DNA of 64,000 nt, taken from contig NZ_JBHTKL010000001.1 in NCBI RefSeq assembly GCF_042675915.1, forward strand, positions 434,001 to 498,000. The letters run 5' to 3'. A program made the translations under genes and the position numbers. The notes below the pieces were generated by a model, which saw only the letters and a list, made by a program, of their open reading frames with translations, had not been told where the DNA came from and made no database searches. Shown here piece after piece: positions 33,346 through 42,182 of this stretch (the stretch's first letter is position 1; each line of letters begins with the position of its first letter). Source of the DNA: Thalassobacillus_A hwangdonensis (GTDB lineage Bacteria > Bacillota > Bacilli > Bacillales > Halobacillaceae).

Positions 33346-34371
33346 ATGAAATCGAACAGACGTTACATCATTACAGCAATCATGGTTGTATTGATTGCAG
33401 CATTTCTAACGGGATTCCGTTTACCATATTATATTTATCAGCCAGGATCTGCAGATGCCCTCAATCCTGTTGTCAGCGTGGAAGGTGGATACGATAGTGA
33501 AGGGGATATGCACCTCGTCACTGTCAGAGGCGGACAAGCTACACCCATTCAATACTTATTAGCAATGGTACGTCCGTTCCATCAGATTTATCCATTGGAG
33601 GAAATACGTCCAGAGGGGATATCCGAGAGTGAATATTTCCACGCTCAGCTTCAGATGATGGAGTCCTCGCAGGAAGCTGCGAAGGTCGTCGCATACGAGG
33701 CTGCTGATAAGCAGATTGAAATCACCTACAAAGGAGTCTACGTCATGGGGCTGCTTGAGGGTATGCCTGCAAATGATAAATTGGAGCCTGGTGACAGGAT
33801 CATCAAAGTGGATGATACCAAGGTAGAAAAATCTCAGGACCTCATTGAATATGTGGAAGGAAAAGAAGCTGGAGATAAAGTGCAGCTCACCTTACAACGA
33901 GGTGGGAAAGAGATGACTAAGGAAGTAGCACTTGCCCAATTTCCAGAACAACCAGAAAAGTTGGGAGTCGGAATCTCGCTCGTAACAGATCGGGATGTGG
34001 AAGTAGATCCGGAGACCAATTTCAGCAGTGGTGAAATTGGAGGGCCGAGTGCAGGGTTGATGTTTTCTTTGGAAATCTATGACCAGCTCACTGAAGAGGA
34101 CCTGACAAAAGGTTACCAGGTTGCTGGGACAGGGAGCATCTCCTATGAAGGGGAAATAGGAAGGATCGGTGGAATCGATAAAAAGGTCGTAGCAGCTCAC
34201 GAAGATGGGTGTGATATCTTCTTTGCACCGAACGAAGGTGGAAAAGACAATTCCAACTATGAAGAAGCGAAAGCAGCTGCAGAAAAAATTGAAACCTCGA
34301 TGAAAATCGTTCCTGTAGATAATTTCGAAGACGCATTGAACTATTTGGAAGAACTGGATGGAAAAGCTTAA
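33346..34371 (+). CDS. ylbL: Membrane-anchored PDZ and Lon-like serine protease YlbL
   Basis: A 341-residue protein with an N-terminal transmembrane anchor (8-27), a PDZ domain (about 120-200) and a C-terminal S16 Lon-type protease domain. The catalytic dyad is Ser235 in GGPSAGLMF and Lys280 in GGIDKKVVAA. In B. subtilis YlbL degrades the cell division inhibitor YneA after DNA damage. The ATG at 33346 follows the ylbK stop by one base with AAGGGGAC upstream. Confidence 0.94.
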   Translation: MKSNRRYIITAIMVVLIAAFLTGFRLPYYIYQPGSADALNPVVSVEGGYDSEGDMHLVTVRGGQATPIQYLLAMVRPFHQIYPLEEIRPEGISESEYFHAQLQMMESSQEAAKVVAYEAADKQIEITYKGVYVMGLLEGMPANDKLEPGDRIIKVDDTKVEKSQDLIEYVEGKEAGDKVQLTLQRGGKEMTKEVALAQFPEQPEKLGVGISLVTDRDVEVDPETNFSSGEIGGPSAGLMFSLEIYDQLTEEDLTKGYQVAGTGSISYEGEIGRIGGIDKKVVAAHEDGCDIFFAPNEGGKDNSNYEEAKAAAEKIETSMKIVPVDNFEDALNYLEELDGKA

Positions 34372-34382
34372 TATCTTATAAA

Positions 34383-34416
34383 GAAGAGGAGACCAGCAGA
34401 CGGTCTCCTCTTTTTG
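34383..34416. terminator. Terminator between ylbL and convergent tmcAL
   Basis: Perfect 11-bp stem AAGAGGAGACC/GGTCTCCTCTT with a short loop and TTTTT tail. Confidence 0.9.
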
Positions 34417-34460
34417 ATATTCTTTAGCTTCTCGGTGTTAGGCGGTTGCGCACTTGATTT

Positions 34461-35687
34461 TCATTGTTGTCCAATCCTGATTGGAGGCTGCAATTCTTGT
34501 TTAAGCAAAGTGTTCTTTTTCTCACCTTGCAACGCACTATAGTAAGCCCCAGAAGCACGTTCCTCAACGTTGAGAAGAGGATGGTCAAGCTGCTGCAGTT
34601 GAGTGACCAGTGGAACATCCATGTCTTTTTTTATCGAACGTAAATACCGTTGGCCGACGTCATTCATACCCAACACTCTGACATAGGGCATCCGGTCGAG
34701 GGACAATAAATCCGAGGCATCTTTTTTCTTCGTATTACAAATAATATGAACGAACATCCGTTGAAGCCTCGTCCATGTGTAGCGCTTCGTTTTCACCTGT
34801 TCCATCAGTGCATGAAAAGAATCCACATCTGTCACGGCTTTTTTCAACCTGTACTCCAGACCTTCATCAACTGTATGGATCTCTCTTAATTCAGATGGAC
34901 TCATTGTCAAAAGCTTGTAGTGAAGGAGAGGAAAGTAACGTTCCCAATCATGCCAGCTGCCTGTATGCTGCTTATATCGTTGCAGCAGTTCTGTCGTGGA
35001 CTCAGGCATCGATGCTTTTGCGAGCTCCGTCATCTGGTCGCCAAGGAACAATTCCTTCCGGATGCTGGTCGCACTGGCGATATTACTATCGATCGTTTCA
35101 TCATGGTAATGCGATTGTATCCGTTTGATCGTCAGGGGGGCGATTTCAGGCGAATGGTTGAGAATCTGCTTTACATACCCGAATCCAAGAATGTTGTTCG
35201 GCTGGGAAAGGTCCACTGTATCCATTTCCCCGGTAAGTCCGATATATTCATACGCGCCTTTGGCTGCATCTGGAAAAGAGAGGCCGCCTGCCAATCCTTT
35301 CTTCAAAGCTGAATCGAAGGTATGCTGTTGCTGAAGGTATGTAGTGACAGCATTTTTAAACGACTGGATGTCGCCATGCTCACTCCCGAAACAGATTGCG
35401 TCTACACCAAGTTCCCTTAAGGTCAGGACTGCGCCTTTACTGAAGTAATCGCTATGTTCAACTGCAAACAAGTGTGGAAGTTCAACGACAAGATCCACTC
35501 CTGAAGCAAGTGCAGCAGATGCCCGGTGCCATTTATCCATGATCGAGGGTTCCCCGCGCTGAAGGAATTGACTGCTCATAACAGCAATCATACATTCAGC
35601 CCCCGAGTGTTCCCTGGAAGCTTCAAGGTGGTGTAAGTGCCCATTATGAAAAGGGTTGTACTCCACAATTAAACCACATGCTTTCAC
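34461..35687 (-). CDS. tmcAL: tRNA(Met) cytidine acetate ligase (YlbM)
   Basis: A 408-residue nucleotidyltransferase-fold enzyme. The start MKACGLIVEYNPFHNGHLHH carries the HxGH motif at FHNGHLHH; the protein activates acetate with ATP and makes N4-acetylcytidine at the wobble base of elongator tRNA-Met. GSEHGD and SATSIRKELFLGD (the IRK/ISSTSIR-like block) lie further on. The start is a GTG at 35687 with AAGGAG 7 bases upstream; a longer in-frame reading adds 20 residues not found in the family. Divergent from ylbN. Confidence 0.93.
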   Translation of the reverse strand: MKACGLIVEYNPFHNGHLHHLEASREHSGAECMIAVMSSQFLQRGEPSIMDKWHRASAALASGVDLVVELPHLFAVEHSDYFSKGAVLTLRELGVDAICFGSEHGDIQSFKNAVTTYLQQQHTFDSALKKGLAGGLSFPDAAKGAYEYIGLTGEMDTVDLSQPNNILGFGYVKQILNHSPEIAPLTIKRIQSHYHDETIDSNIASATSIRKELFLGDQMTELAKASMPESTTELLQRYKQHTGSWHDWERYFPLLHYKLLTMSPSELREIHTVDEGLEYRLKKAVTDVDSFHALMEQVKTKRYTWTRLQRMFVHIICNTKKKDASDLLSLDRMPYVRVLGMNDVGQRYLRSIKKDMDVPLVTQLQQLDHPLLNVEERASGAYYSALQGEKKNTLLKQELQPPIRIGQQ

Positions 35688-35850
35688 AACATCACTCCTT
35701 ATCATTGTCGTAAATCGTTTAGGAAAGATACTGGGAGGTTTCGTCAATGAATTTCATTCGTCAATAACCTTCATTATATGTTATCTTAGTAGAATATGAA
35801 ATGTATGAAGCACCAGTTATGTGAAAAAGTAAGGCTGTAAAGAAAAAATA

Positions 35851-35879
35851 TTGACAAAAGAGTAAAATATATTTACAAT
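35851..35879 (+). promoter_or_regulatory. Sigma-A promoter of ylbN-rpmF
   Basis: Consensus -35 TTGACA (35851-35856), 17-base spacer and -10 TACAAT (35874-35879). It is the best vegetative promoter I could find in the window, in keeping with strong expression of a ribosomal protein operon. Confidence 0.85.
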
Positions 35880-35906
35880 AACTCTTGTTGCCATGAGGTG
35901 ATGAAT

Positions 35907-36428
35907 ATGAAATTTCCTCTACAGAAACTCAAACAGACTGGTCAAGAACCGTTTGAATTTGATGATCATGTAGATATCAGCGAACTAGAAGAAATGAACA
36001 ACGACATCCGTCACATCCCTCCGGTCCATGTCAAAGGATATGCGACTACACAGGGTGAGGAAGTCACTTTCGTCTTCACTGTGGATGGAGTCATGACGCT
36101 TCCATGTGCACGGACACTCGTTGATGTAGAGTATCGATTCCATGTAGATGCCGTTGAAGTTTTCTCCACTTCCCGTTATTACGAGGAAGAAGATGAATCA
36201 GAAGTTCATCCGGTTGATGGAGAAATGCTTGACTTGACGCCTTATATCAAGGAAAATGTATTATTGGAGGTTCCGATGCGTGTGTTCTCTGAAAATGATG
36301 AGGCATACGAGAAGGCACCACAAGAAGGTAAAGGATGGCAACTGGTTACAGAAGAACCAGAGGAAAAGAAAATCGATCCTCGCATGGCTAAACTTCAATC
36401 ATTGCTCGATGATGAAAAACAAAATTGA
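35907..36428 (+). CDS. ylbN: DUF177/YceD family protein (YlbN)
   Basis: A 173-residue acidic protein of the YceD/DUF177 family, which accompanies rpmF in most bacteria. Typical blocks are VTFVFTVDGVMTLPCARTL near residues 50-68 and the C-terminal DPRMAKLQSLL. The family is linked to 23S rRNA processing in plants and bacteria, though the exact role is unsettled. GAGGTG lies 6 bases before the ATG at 35907; in-frame starts 3 and 2 codons upstream overlap that site. Operonic with rpmF, 47 bases apart. Confidence 0.9.
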   Translation: MKFPLQKLKQTGQEPFEFDDHVDISELEEMNNDIRHIPPVHVKGYATTQGEEVTFVFTVDGVMTLPCARTLVDVEYRFHVDAVEVFSTSRYYEEEDESEVHPVDGEMLDLTPYIKENVLLEVPMRVFSENDEAYEKAPQEGKGWQLVTEEPEEKKIDPRMAKLQSLLDDEKQN

Positions 36429-36475
36429 GAAAATCGCTATAGAGATTTTCAATCGCATTAAAGGGGGTGTAGAAC

Positions 36476-36649
36476 ATGGCAGTACCAAAGAGAAGAACTT
36501 CTAAAAAAGTCAAAAACCAACGTCGTACTCACAAGAAACTTCATGTACCTGGTATGGTTGAATGCTCAAACTGTGGTGAGTACACGAAGCCACACCATGT
36601 TTGCAAATCTTGTGGACAGTATGATGGAAAGCAAGTGGTTGAACAATAA
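36476..36649 (+). CDS. rpmF: 50S ribosomal protein L32, zinc-binding form
   Basis: A 57-residue protein, MAVPKRRTSKKVKNQRRTHK at the start, below the usual ORF size limit. Four cysteines at residues 30, 33, 43 and 46 (CSNC and CKSC) form the zinc ribbon, so this is the zinc-containing type, not the cysteine-free paralogue some Bacilli use under zinc shortage. AAGGGGGTG lies about 8 bases before the ATG. It ends at a strong terminator. Confidence 0.97.
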   Translation: MAVPKRRTSKKVKNQRRTHKKLHVPGMVECSNCGEYTKPHHVCKSCGQYDGKQVVEQ

Positions 36650-36657
36650 TTGCTGAG

Positions 36658-36692
36658 AAGATGTCTGAATCCTATTCAGGCATCTTTTTTTT
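36658..36692 (+). terminator. Terminator of ylbN-rpmF
   Basis: A 13-bp stem AAGATGTCTGAAT/ATTCAGGCATCTT with one G-T pair and a CCT loop, followed by eight T residues. Confidence 0.92.
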
Positions 36693-36754
36693 GAAAAAAA
36701 TCTGCTATATTTCCAAGTCAAGCCTTATGTGTAAGGCGTTACCGTATTAAGTTA

Positions 36755-36877
36755 ATGGTAATTGGTAAACAACTCGCTTTTCTGTGGGGGAACTGGCAAG
36801 CTTCCTCGGGCATTTGCCCTGCGGGATCTAGCCTACCTCCTTCTCCCACGGAAGTCTCGCTGTTTACCAATCACCAT
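36755..36877 (+). repeat. Palindromic intergenic element, copy A
   Basis: A 123-bp element between rpmF and the enoyl-CoA hydratase gene. Ends are a 16-bp inverted repeat, ATGGTAATTGGTAAAC (36755-36770) and GTTTACCAATCACCAT (36862-36877), complementary at 15 of 16 positions. The core shares ACTCGCTTT, TGGCAAGC, CCTCGGGC, TCTAGCCTA and AGTCTCGC with copy B at 61462-61583. No transposase is encoded; a 63-codon reading frame through it is not credible. An adjoining stretch to 36993 shows nothing definite. Confidence 0.85.
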
Positions 36878-36993
36878 ATAGAAATAGGCGAACGCAACAT
36901 AAGGGTAGTTGTCAAATTCATCAAACTTTATCTAAGGACAGAGTAAATGGTTCTTCAATCAATCATGTAAATGAAAATAAAGGAGTAGTAAAG

Positions 36994-37770
36994 ATGGATT
37001 TTTCTACGATTACATACGAAATGAATGAGATTGGTTTACTTACGATCACCTTGAATCGTCCAGAAAAAATGAATGCAGTTTCTAAGGGGATGGTTAAGGA
37101 ATTGAAAGAGGCATTTGAACAGGCGAAGCAGGAAGAGAATTTGAAATGCCTTGTCCTTACCGGTGCTGGAGAGAGGGCATTCTGTTCAGGTGGAGATCTG
37201 CATGATTTCCATGGAGAAATGTCCGCAGGAGAAGCCTTCCAAATGCTCTATCCAATGAAAGAAGTAGTCTATCAACTGGCTTCTTTCCCACTACCGACGA
37301 TTGCATTGTTAAATGGTCAAGCAAGAGGTGGCGGCTGTGAAATCGCGACAGCCTGTGACTTCAGATATGCAGTGAATGGTTCATCCTTCGGCTTTATCCA
37401 AGGAAAGCTCGGCATCGCTCCGGGATGGGGCGGAGGTGCGTTGCTTTATGAAAAAATAAGACCGGAGCTTGCTTTTAAGTGGTTGGCGGAATCCACGATG
37501 TACACCACTGAAAAAGCCTTTCAAGTCGGTTGGGTCCATGAAGTGATTGAATCCAGCCAAATGAATGAGGCAGCTCTTCTATTGAAAGACCTTTTGAACA
37601 AATCTATTACACAGTTGCGAGCCTGGAAACATCAGTATAATCAAAGGCTATCGATCCTATCTTTGTCTAGCATGATGGATGAGGAAGTAAGGGTGTGTTC
37701 AAAACTATGGGAATCCGAAGAACATAAACGGGCCGTCCGAACGTTTATGGAAAATAGAAAAGAAAAATAG
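36994..37770 (+). CDS. Enoyl-CoA hydratase/isomerase family protein
   Basis: A 258-residue crotonase-fold protein. The oxyanion-hole blocks are GERAFCSGGDLHDF near residues 54-67 and LNGQARGGGCEIATACD near 106-122. The usual second catalytic Glu position is followed by APGWGGG near 146-152, so its exact reaction (hydratase, isomerase or hydrolase) cannot be fixed. It has AAAGGAG about 9 bases upstream. It lies between rpmF and the gerR-like gene; no fatty-acid genes are near. Confidence 0.88.
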   Translation: MDFSTITYEMNEIGLLTITLNRPEKMNAVSKGMVKELKEAFEQAKQEENLKCLVLTGAGERAFCSGGDLHDFHGEMSAGEAFQMLYPMKEVVYQLASFPLPTIALLNGQARGGGCEIATACDFRYAVNGSSFGFIQGKLGIAPGWGGGALLYEKIRPELAFKWLAESTMYTTEKAFQVGWVHEVIESSQMNEAALLLKDLLNKSITQLRAWKHQYNQRLSILSLSSMMDEEVRVCSKLWESEEHKRAVRTFMENRKEK

Positions 37771-37834
37771 GCCGCTTGATTCTATCATCCTTCTTGTTTG
37801 CATACTTATTAACAAACAATAGAGGAGGGATGAG

Positions 37835-38311
37835 ATGGATTTGACCCGTCAGGATGCCTGGAAGGAAGATGAAGACCTTCTGTTGGCAGAAACTGTTTTA
37901 CGTTGCATCAGGCAAGGTAAGACACAGCTGGAAGGCTTCAAGGAAGTAGCGGAAAAGCTGGAGCGGACACCTGCTGCATGCGGTTTCAGGTGGAATGCGA
38001 ATGTCCGGAAACATTATCAACGTGCCATAGAAACCGCTAAGTCAGAAAGAAAGAAGCGGCAGATAAAAGAACCTGCTGAGAATAAAGCACAGGATGCCAT
38101 GTCATTGGATGATGCAATTTGGCTTCTGACAAGCATGAAAGAGAAACAACACTCTGCCGATGAATTACCGGAAATAAAAACGAAACTCGAACTACTCCAG
38201 GAAGAAAATAAAACATTGAAACGGATGCTTGTCCGCTATCAGTCTGCCTGGGAAGAAGTCGAAAAAATGATGGCCTGGGTCGTGAATGAGGAGAAGTCTT
38301 TGAATCGTTGA
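37835..38311 (+). CDS. gerR: RsfA/GerR family sporulation transcription factor (YlbO)
   Basis: A 158-residue regulator. Residues 5-60 are a Myb/SANT-like DNA-binding domain (AWKEDEDLLLAETVLRCIRQG and the RTPAACGFRWNANVRKHY recognition region). Residues 95-150 form a coiled coil. The RsfA family acts in the forespore and GerR (YlbO) in the mother cell; by position this is the GerR ortholog, but the two cannot be told apart by eye. GAGGAGGG lies 5 bases before the ATG. Confidence 0.85.
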   Translation: MDLTRQDAWKEDEDLLLAETVLRCIRQGKTQLEGFKEVAEKLERTPAACGFRWNANVRKHYQRAIETAKSERKKRQIKEPAENKAQDAMSLDDAIWLLTSMKEKQHSADELPEIKTKLELLQEENKTLKRMLVRYQSAWEEVEKMMAWVVNEEKSLNR

Positions 38312-38337
38312 ACAGCTTCCTTCAGCATTCAAGCCAA

Positions 38338-38374
38338 TAAAAAAAGCCTCGCTATCGGTACATTAGCGCGGCTT
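38338..38374. terminator. Terminator between gerR and convergent ylbP
   Basis: Stem AAGCCTCGCTA/TAGCGCGGCTT with one mismatch. The A run on its left gives a strong T run for the reverse-strand ylbP. Confidence 0.75.
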
Positions 38375-38388
38375 CATTTATTTAAAGA

Positions 38389-38877
38389 TCAATCCTGGAC
38401 GATTTCTTTTTCAGTGACACCCGATGGCATCCAAATCAATGGATTTTCCCCCAAGTCACGTTCCACTTCATAGTGGGCTTTTTGGAAGCCCATCTTTTCC
38501 CAGAACCCGTGCGATTTGATACGAGGGTTCGTTTTTATAGGGAGGTCATAGCTCTTAGCAAAATCTACGAGTGCTTTCCCGAGCCCTTGCCCCTGATAAT
38601 CGGGTAATACCTCAAGTTTCCATAATTCCACGTAATTCTGAGGGGGATTGAAATACTGATCGTATTTTTTATCCACTTTGTAAAGGCTCATCCTCGCAAC
38701 TAAAGCGTTTCCAAAGAAGATTCCGAAAAACGGAGACTCACTATCGTTTTCTACTATGTTATTTTCAAGGTCATCCAGCATGGACAACTCTTGGTTTCCG
38801 TATTCTTTAAAACGCTTGAACTCTTCAAGTGTCTTGTAGTTTACCAAAAGGCGTTCCACCTTCAATGTATCCATCAC
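38389..38877 (-). CDS. ylbP: GNAT acetyltransferase YlbP
   Basis: A 162-residue GNAT enzyme of the YlbP family (VERLLVNYKTLEEFKRFKEYGNQELSML start). The CoA-binding loop is LEVLPDYQGQGLGKALVDFAK near residues 88-108, with Q/RxxGxG/A pattern. Substrate unknown. The GTG at 38877 is used because AGGGG lies 9 bases upstream; an ATG one codon later is equally possible. Divergent from panE. Confidence 0.88.
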   Translation of the reverse strand: MMDTLKVERLLVNYKTLEEFKRFKEYGNQELSMLDDLENNIVENDSESPFFGIFFGNALVARMSLYKVDKKYDQYFNPPQNYVELWKLEVLPDYQGQGLGKALVDFAKSYDLPIKTNPRIKSHGFWEKMGFQKAHYEVERDLGENPLIWMPSGVTEKEIVQD

Positions 38878-39035
38878 GATGCATTTCCCCTTTCTTTATC
38901 TCTAATCCACATTATAATATAAAAATTTTCAGAATGAAATGAACAATTGAATAATTATTCAGTTCTCCAGTATCTACCTCCTGCGATTTTTTGCTACAAT
39001 AGTTAAATAGAAGCAGACAGCCGGAGGGATAGGCT

Positions 39036-39914
39036 ATGAGAATCGGTATTATAGGTGGGGGAGCAATCGGATTGCTGCTTTCATCATTATTGGGAAAAGA
39101 CCATGATGTCACGATCTATGTACGACGTTGCGAACAGCTTCAAGCCATTAAAGAAGAGGGAGTTTCCCTGTCAGAATCGAATCGTACCACCCGTGTCGCA
39201 AGTAAAATGTTCGGAGACTGGGACAGGCATGATTTGATGTTTGTTTGTGTCAAACAATACCACCTTGACGAATTGATTCCGTTGTTAGATCAGCTGGATT
39301 TCGATATCCCTCTCGTTTTTCTCCAAAATGGAATGGGGCATTTAGAAGCGATAGACAGGCTCGAGAACCACCAGGCAATTGTAGGGGTGATGGAGCATGG
39401 TGCCATGCGTGTCACGGATACAATTGTTAATCATACAGGAAAAGGGGTTTTGAAAGTTGCCCCTTATCGTGCTTCAAACATCAGCATGTATAAAGTGAAA
39501 GAGCTATCTGCACCTGATTTTCCAATCCAATTTATGGAGGATTTCTACCAGCTGCTGGCGAAGAAGTTAGTGGTCAATACTGTAATCAACCCCTTGACTG
39601 CCTTGTTTGAAGTGGAGAATGGACGGATCGCGGAAGACCCTCATCTTAAGAAGCTTGCCTACATGATTGGGGAAGAGGCGTGCGAAGTATTGCAGCTTTC
39701 ATTTGATGAAGAGTGGGATAGAGTCATGGAAGTAGTCAGGCTCACTGCTGCAAACCTTTCATCAATGGCGAAAGACATCCAAGAGGGAAGGCGGACAGAA
39801 GTCGATGCTATCCTAGGCTATTTAATGGAAAGAGCAACGAAAAAACACCCGAATATCCGTTTCGCCTATCACGCCATCAAGGCGAAAGAAGGACAAAGGA
39901 GTAGAAGTGAATGA
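39036..39914 (+). CDS. panE: 2-dehydropantoate 2-reductase (YlbQ/PanE)
   Basis: A 292-residue NADPH-dependent ketopantoate reductase that makes pantoate for pantothenate and CoA. The dinucleotide-binding loop GIIGGGAIGLLL is at residues 4-15, and the catalytic Lys-containing block KKLVVNTVINPLTALFEVENG near 175-195. GGAGGG lies 7 bases before the ATG. Its stop overlaps the next gene by four bases (ATGA). Confidence 0.92.
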   Translation: MRIGIIGGGAIGLLLSSLLGKDHDVTIYVRRCEQLQAIKEEGVSLSESNRTTRVASKMFGDWDRHDLMFVCVKQYHLDELIPLLDQLDFDIPLVFLQNGMGHLEAIDRLENHQAIVGVMEHGAMRVTDTIVNHTGKGVLKVAPYRASNISMYKVKELSAPDFPIQFMEDFYQLLAKKLVVNTVINPLTALFEVENGRIAEDPHLKKLAYMIGEEACEVLQLSFDEEWDRVMEVVRLTAANLSSMAKDIQEGRRTEVDAILGYLMERATKKHPNIRFAYHAIKAKEGQRSRSE

Positions 39915-40294
39915 TTGATGGATTTATGTACCTATATGCAGCACTGGTTACTCTGCCGATTCCGTTCATGCTGCTCGTCTATTTCGTCACTAGGAAGATA
40001 TATCGTCACAAATGGAAGGCGATTCATAAAACGGTCAATGTTATGACGATTCTGTTCATCCTGTCTGTCGATCTGCTTTGTACAGTGTTGTTTGGAACCT
40101 CTTATATCGGGTGGATCCTCCTGTTTCTGCTGATCACGTTTGGGGCGGCCCTCATAATACAATTCAATAAGACGGAAGATGTTCATGTACTACGTGCTTT
40201 CAAGCGGTTTTGGAGATTCAACTTTCTTCTCTTCCTTACCGTCTATATCGGTCTTAGTGTTTACGGATTGACCATGGAACTTTTAGCCCTGTGA
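39911..40294 (+). CDS. DUF3397 membrane protein
   Basis: A 127-residue integral membrane protein with four hydrophobic segments, matching the DUF3397 family by topology and by its usual place between panE and bshC. It overlaps panE by four bases, so the two are co-translated. Function unknown. Confidence 0.82.
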   Translation: MIDGFMYLYAALVTLPIPFMLLVYFVTRKIYRHKWKAIHKTVNVMTILFILSVDLLCTVLFGTSYIGWILLFLLITFGAALIIQFNKTEDVHVLRAFKRFWRFNFLLFLTVYIGLSVYGLTMELLAL

Positions 40295-40376
40295 ACATAA
40301 TATGTGAACTTCTGTCTTCTTTTTTGTACAATACATAAAGATACATATTCATAGATGATAAAGGAGACATTCACAC

Positions 40377-42002
40377 ATGCGAATAGATCCAATGGAAATA
40401 GACAATAGAAATCGGCTCGTAACAGCCTATTTGAAAGATTACGAGTCAGTTGCAGATAAATTTGATTATCATCCTTTCGCAATAGAGTCACAGGAACAGA
40501 GACTCAAGGACTTAAGTGAAATGGACCATGACCGGGATTCACTTGTCCGCGTCTTGACTGATATGAACAAAAGTTGGCAAGCGCCATCTTCAACCATCGA
40601 AAACATTCATAAACTGGCTGATCGGCAAACAGTTGCAGTAGTCGGTGGGCAGCAGGCAGGATTGATGACCGGCCCTCTATATTCTGTTCATAAAGTCATT
40701 TCAATTCTTCACTATGCAAAGCAAGCGGAAGAAAATCTTCGTGTTCCAGTCGTCCCCGTATTTTGGGTTGCAGGGGAAGATCACGACTTCGCGGAAGTCA
40801 ATCATCTAATGCAGCGTACGGATAACAGAATGAAAAAGATTCAGACGGCACAAAGGGTCGAGCGTAAGTACCCGGTAAGTGATGTCCAGCTCGATAAAGC
40901 TGTCACAAAGGAATGGCTTGACCGCGTATTTGCTGAGCTTGAAGAGACAGCTTTCACGAAAGATATTCATCGTGAACTGGAAGCAATGATTGAGGATGCT
41001 ACTTCCTATGTCGATTTTTTTGTGAAAGTCATCTATCGACTTTTTAATGAGGAAGGTATCGTATTGATCGATTCCAATCACCCGGAATTACGGGAGATGG
41101 AGTCTGGCCATTTCGTACGCATGATTGAAAATAATGAAAATATAGCGCGTGGGGTGTATGCTTCATGCCATGAGAGTGCATTGCAAGGGTTCCCTGTCGC
41201 TCTGGATAGTGAGTTGAACGATGCGCACCTTTTTTACCATTTGGATGGAGAACGAATTCTTCTGGTACGGGATGAAGAGGGCAAGTATATCGGTAAGCAG
41301 CATGAGGTGGCGTTCACTAGAGAAGAACTTCTTGACATTGCTCGTAACGAGCCGGAAAAGTTGAGCAATAACGTCGTAACCCGTCCAATTATGCAGGAGC
41401 TCGTATTCCCTACCTTGGCATTTATCGGAGGACCCGGTGAAATCAGTTACTGGTCTGTACTTAAAGCCTCTTTCGGTGTGATGAACCTTAAAATGCCGCC
41501 GATTGTACCAAGGCTTTCATTTACGTGGATTGACCGTAAAACAGTGAAATATGCCAGTGAGTTTCAGCTGAGCATCAAGGAAATCATCTTGAATGGAACA
41601 GGTTACCATAAGTCGGCTTGGCTCATGTCGCAGAATTATCCGCCGCTTGAGCAGTCTATCGACCAAGTGAAGTTGGAGCTGGAACGAATCCATGAGCCGC
41701 TCCGTAAGAAAGCAGGTACCATCAGAGATGATTTAGGTGCTTTGGCTGAAAAGAATTTATTTCATTTATTCCGTGAAGTGGAATTTCTAGGTCAGCGAAT
41801 GGCTCATGCAATGGAAGAAAAACATGAAAGAGAATTGAAGAAGTTCGATCATCTATCTGTGCACCTGCATCCCGAGGGAGGATTGCAGGAGCGAATGTGG
41901 GGAGTCCTTCCTTTTATCAATACTTATGGATGGGGGATTTTTCAGGAAGTCGTCAAACATCGACTATCTTCTGAAGCTTCCCATTACGGGGTCTACCTAT
42001 GA
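40377..42002 (+). CDS. bshC: Bacillithiol synthase BshC
   Basis: A 541-residue enzyme that adds cysteine to GlcN-malate in the last step of bacillithiol synthesis, the main low-molecular-weight thiol of Bacilli. Typical blocks are VVGGQQAGLMTGPLYSVHK near residues 85-103 and VPVFWVAGEDHDFAEVNH near 125-142, and a coiled coil lies near 430-510. AAGGAG is 10 bases before the ATG. Full length for the family. Confidence 0.95.
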   Translation: MRIDPMEIDNRNRLVTAYLKDYESVADKFDYHPFAIESQEQRLKDLSEMDHDRDSLVRVLTDMNKSWQAPSSTIENIHKLADRQTVAVVGGQQAGLMTGPLYSVHKVISILHYAKQAEENLRVPVVPVFWVAGEDHDFAEVNHLMQRTDNRMKKIQTAQRVERKYPVSDVQLDKAVTKEWLDRVFAELEETAFTKDIHRELEAMIEDATSYVDFFVKVIYRLFNEEGIVLIDSNHPELREMESGHFVRMIENNENIARGVYASCHESALQGFPVALDSELNDAHLFYHLDGERILLVRDEEGKYIGKQHEVAFTREELLDIARNEPEKLSNNVVTRPIMQELVFPTLAFIGGPGEISYWSVLKASFGVMNLKMPPIVPRLSFTWIDRKTVKYASEFQLSIKEIILNGTGYHKSAWLMSQNYPPLEQSIDQVKLELERIHEPLRKKAGTIRDDLGALAEKNLFHLFREVEFLGQRMAHAMEEKHERELKKFDHLSVHLHPEGGLQERMWGVLPFINTYGWGIFQEVVKHRLSSEASHYGVYL

Positions 42003-42071
42003 TCCCCCACCACTCCCCACCATTTGCATGAAACTGCGAAAAACGTTGATATAACAAGATATTTTTCTTGT

Positions 42072-42102
42072 GAATCCTGCTCATTTGAGCAGGATTCTTT
42101 TT
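42072..42102 (+). terminator. Terminator of bshC
   Basis: Perfect 12-bp stem GAATCCTGCTCA/TGAGCAGGATTC with a two-base loop, followed by five T residues. Confidence 0.92.
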
Positions 42103-42128
42103 GTGGTGGAGCGAATTCTTAAAAATAA

Positions 42129-42152
42129 GTGGTGAAAAGTGGGGGGATGTGG
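42129..42152 (+). promoter_or_regulatory. MraZ operator: GTGG repeats with 10-bp period
   Basis: GTGG occurs at 42129, 42139 and 42149, each preceded by A or T and exactly 10 bp apart, one helical turn. MraZ of E. coli and Mycoplasma binds tandem GTGG-type or AAAGTG-type repeats upstream of its own gene, so this is the expected autoregulatory site. The core promoter could not be placed. Confidence 0.8.
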
Positions 42153-42182
42153 TAAGCTATTTTAAAAGGTGGGGGAAACTCT

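Noticed and set aside
36755..36877. Palindromic element as an insertion sequence or MITE with target duplication
   Set aside because: No transposase is encoded, the inverted ends are not shared between copies as IS ends must be, and I see no direct repeats flanking any of the three copies. A MITE with a distant helper remains possible but is not supported here.
36755..36946. 63-codon frame after rpmF
   Set aside because: It is the translation of repeat copy A and has no ribosome binding site.
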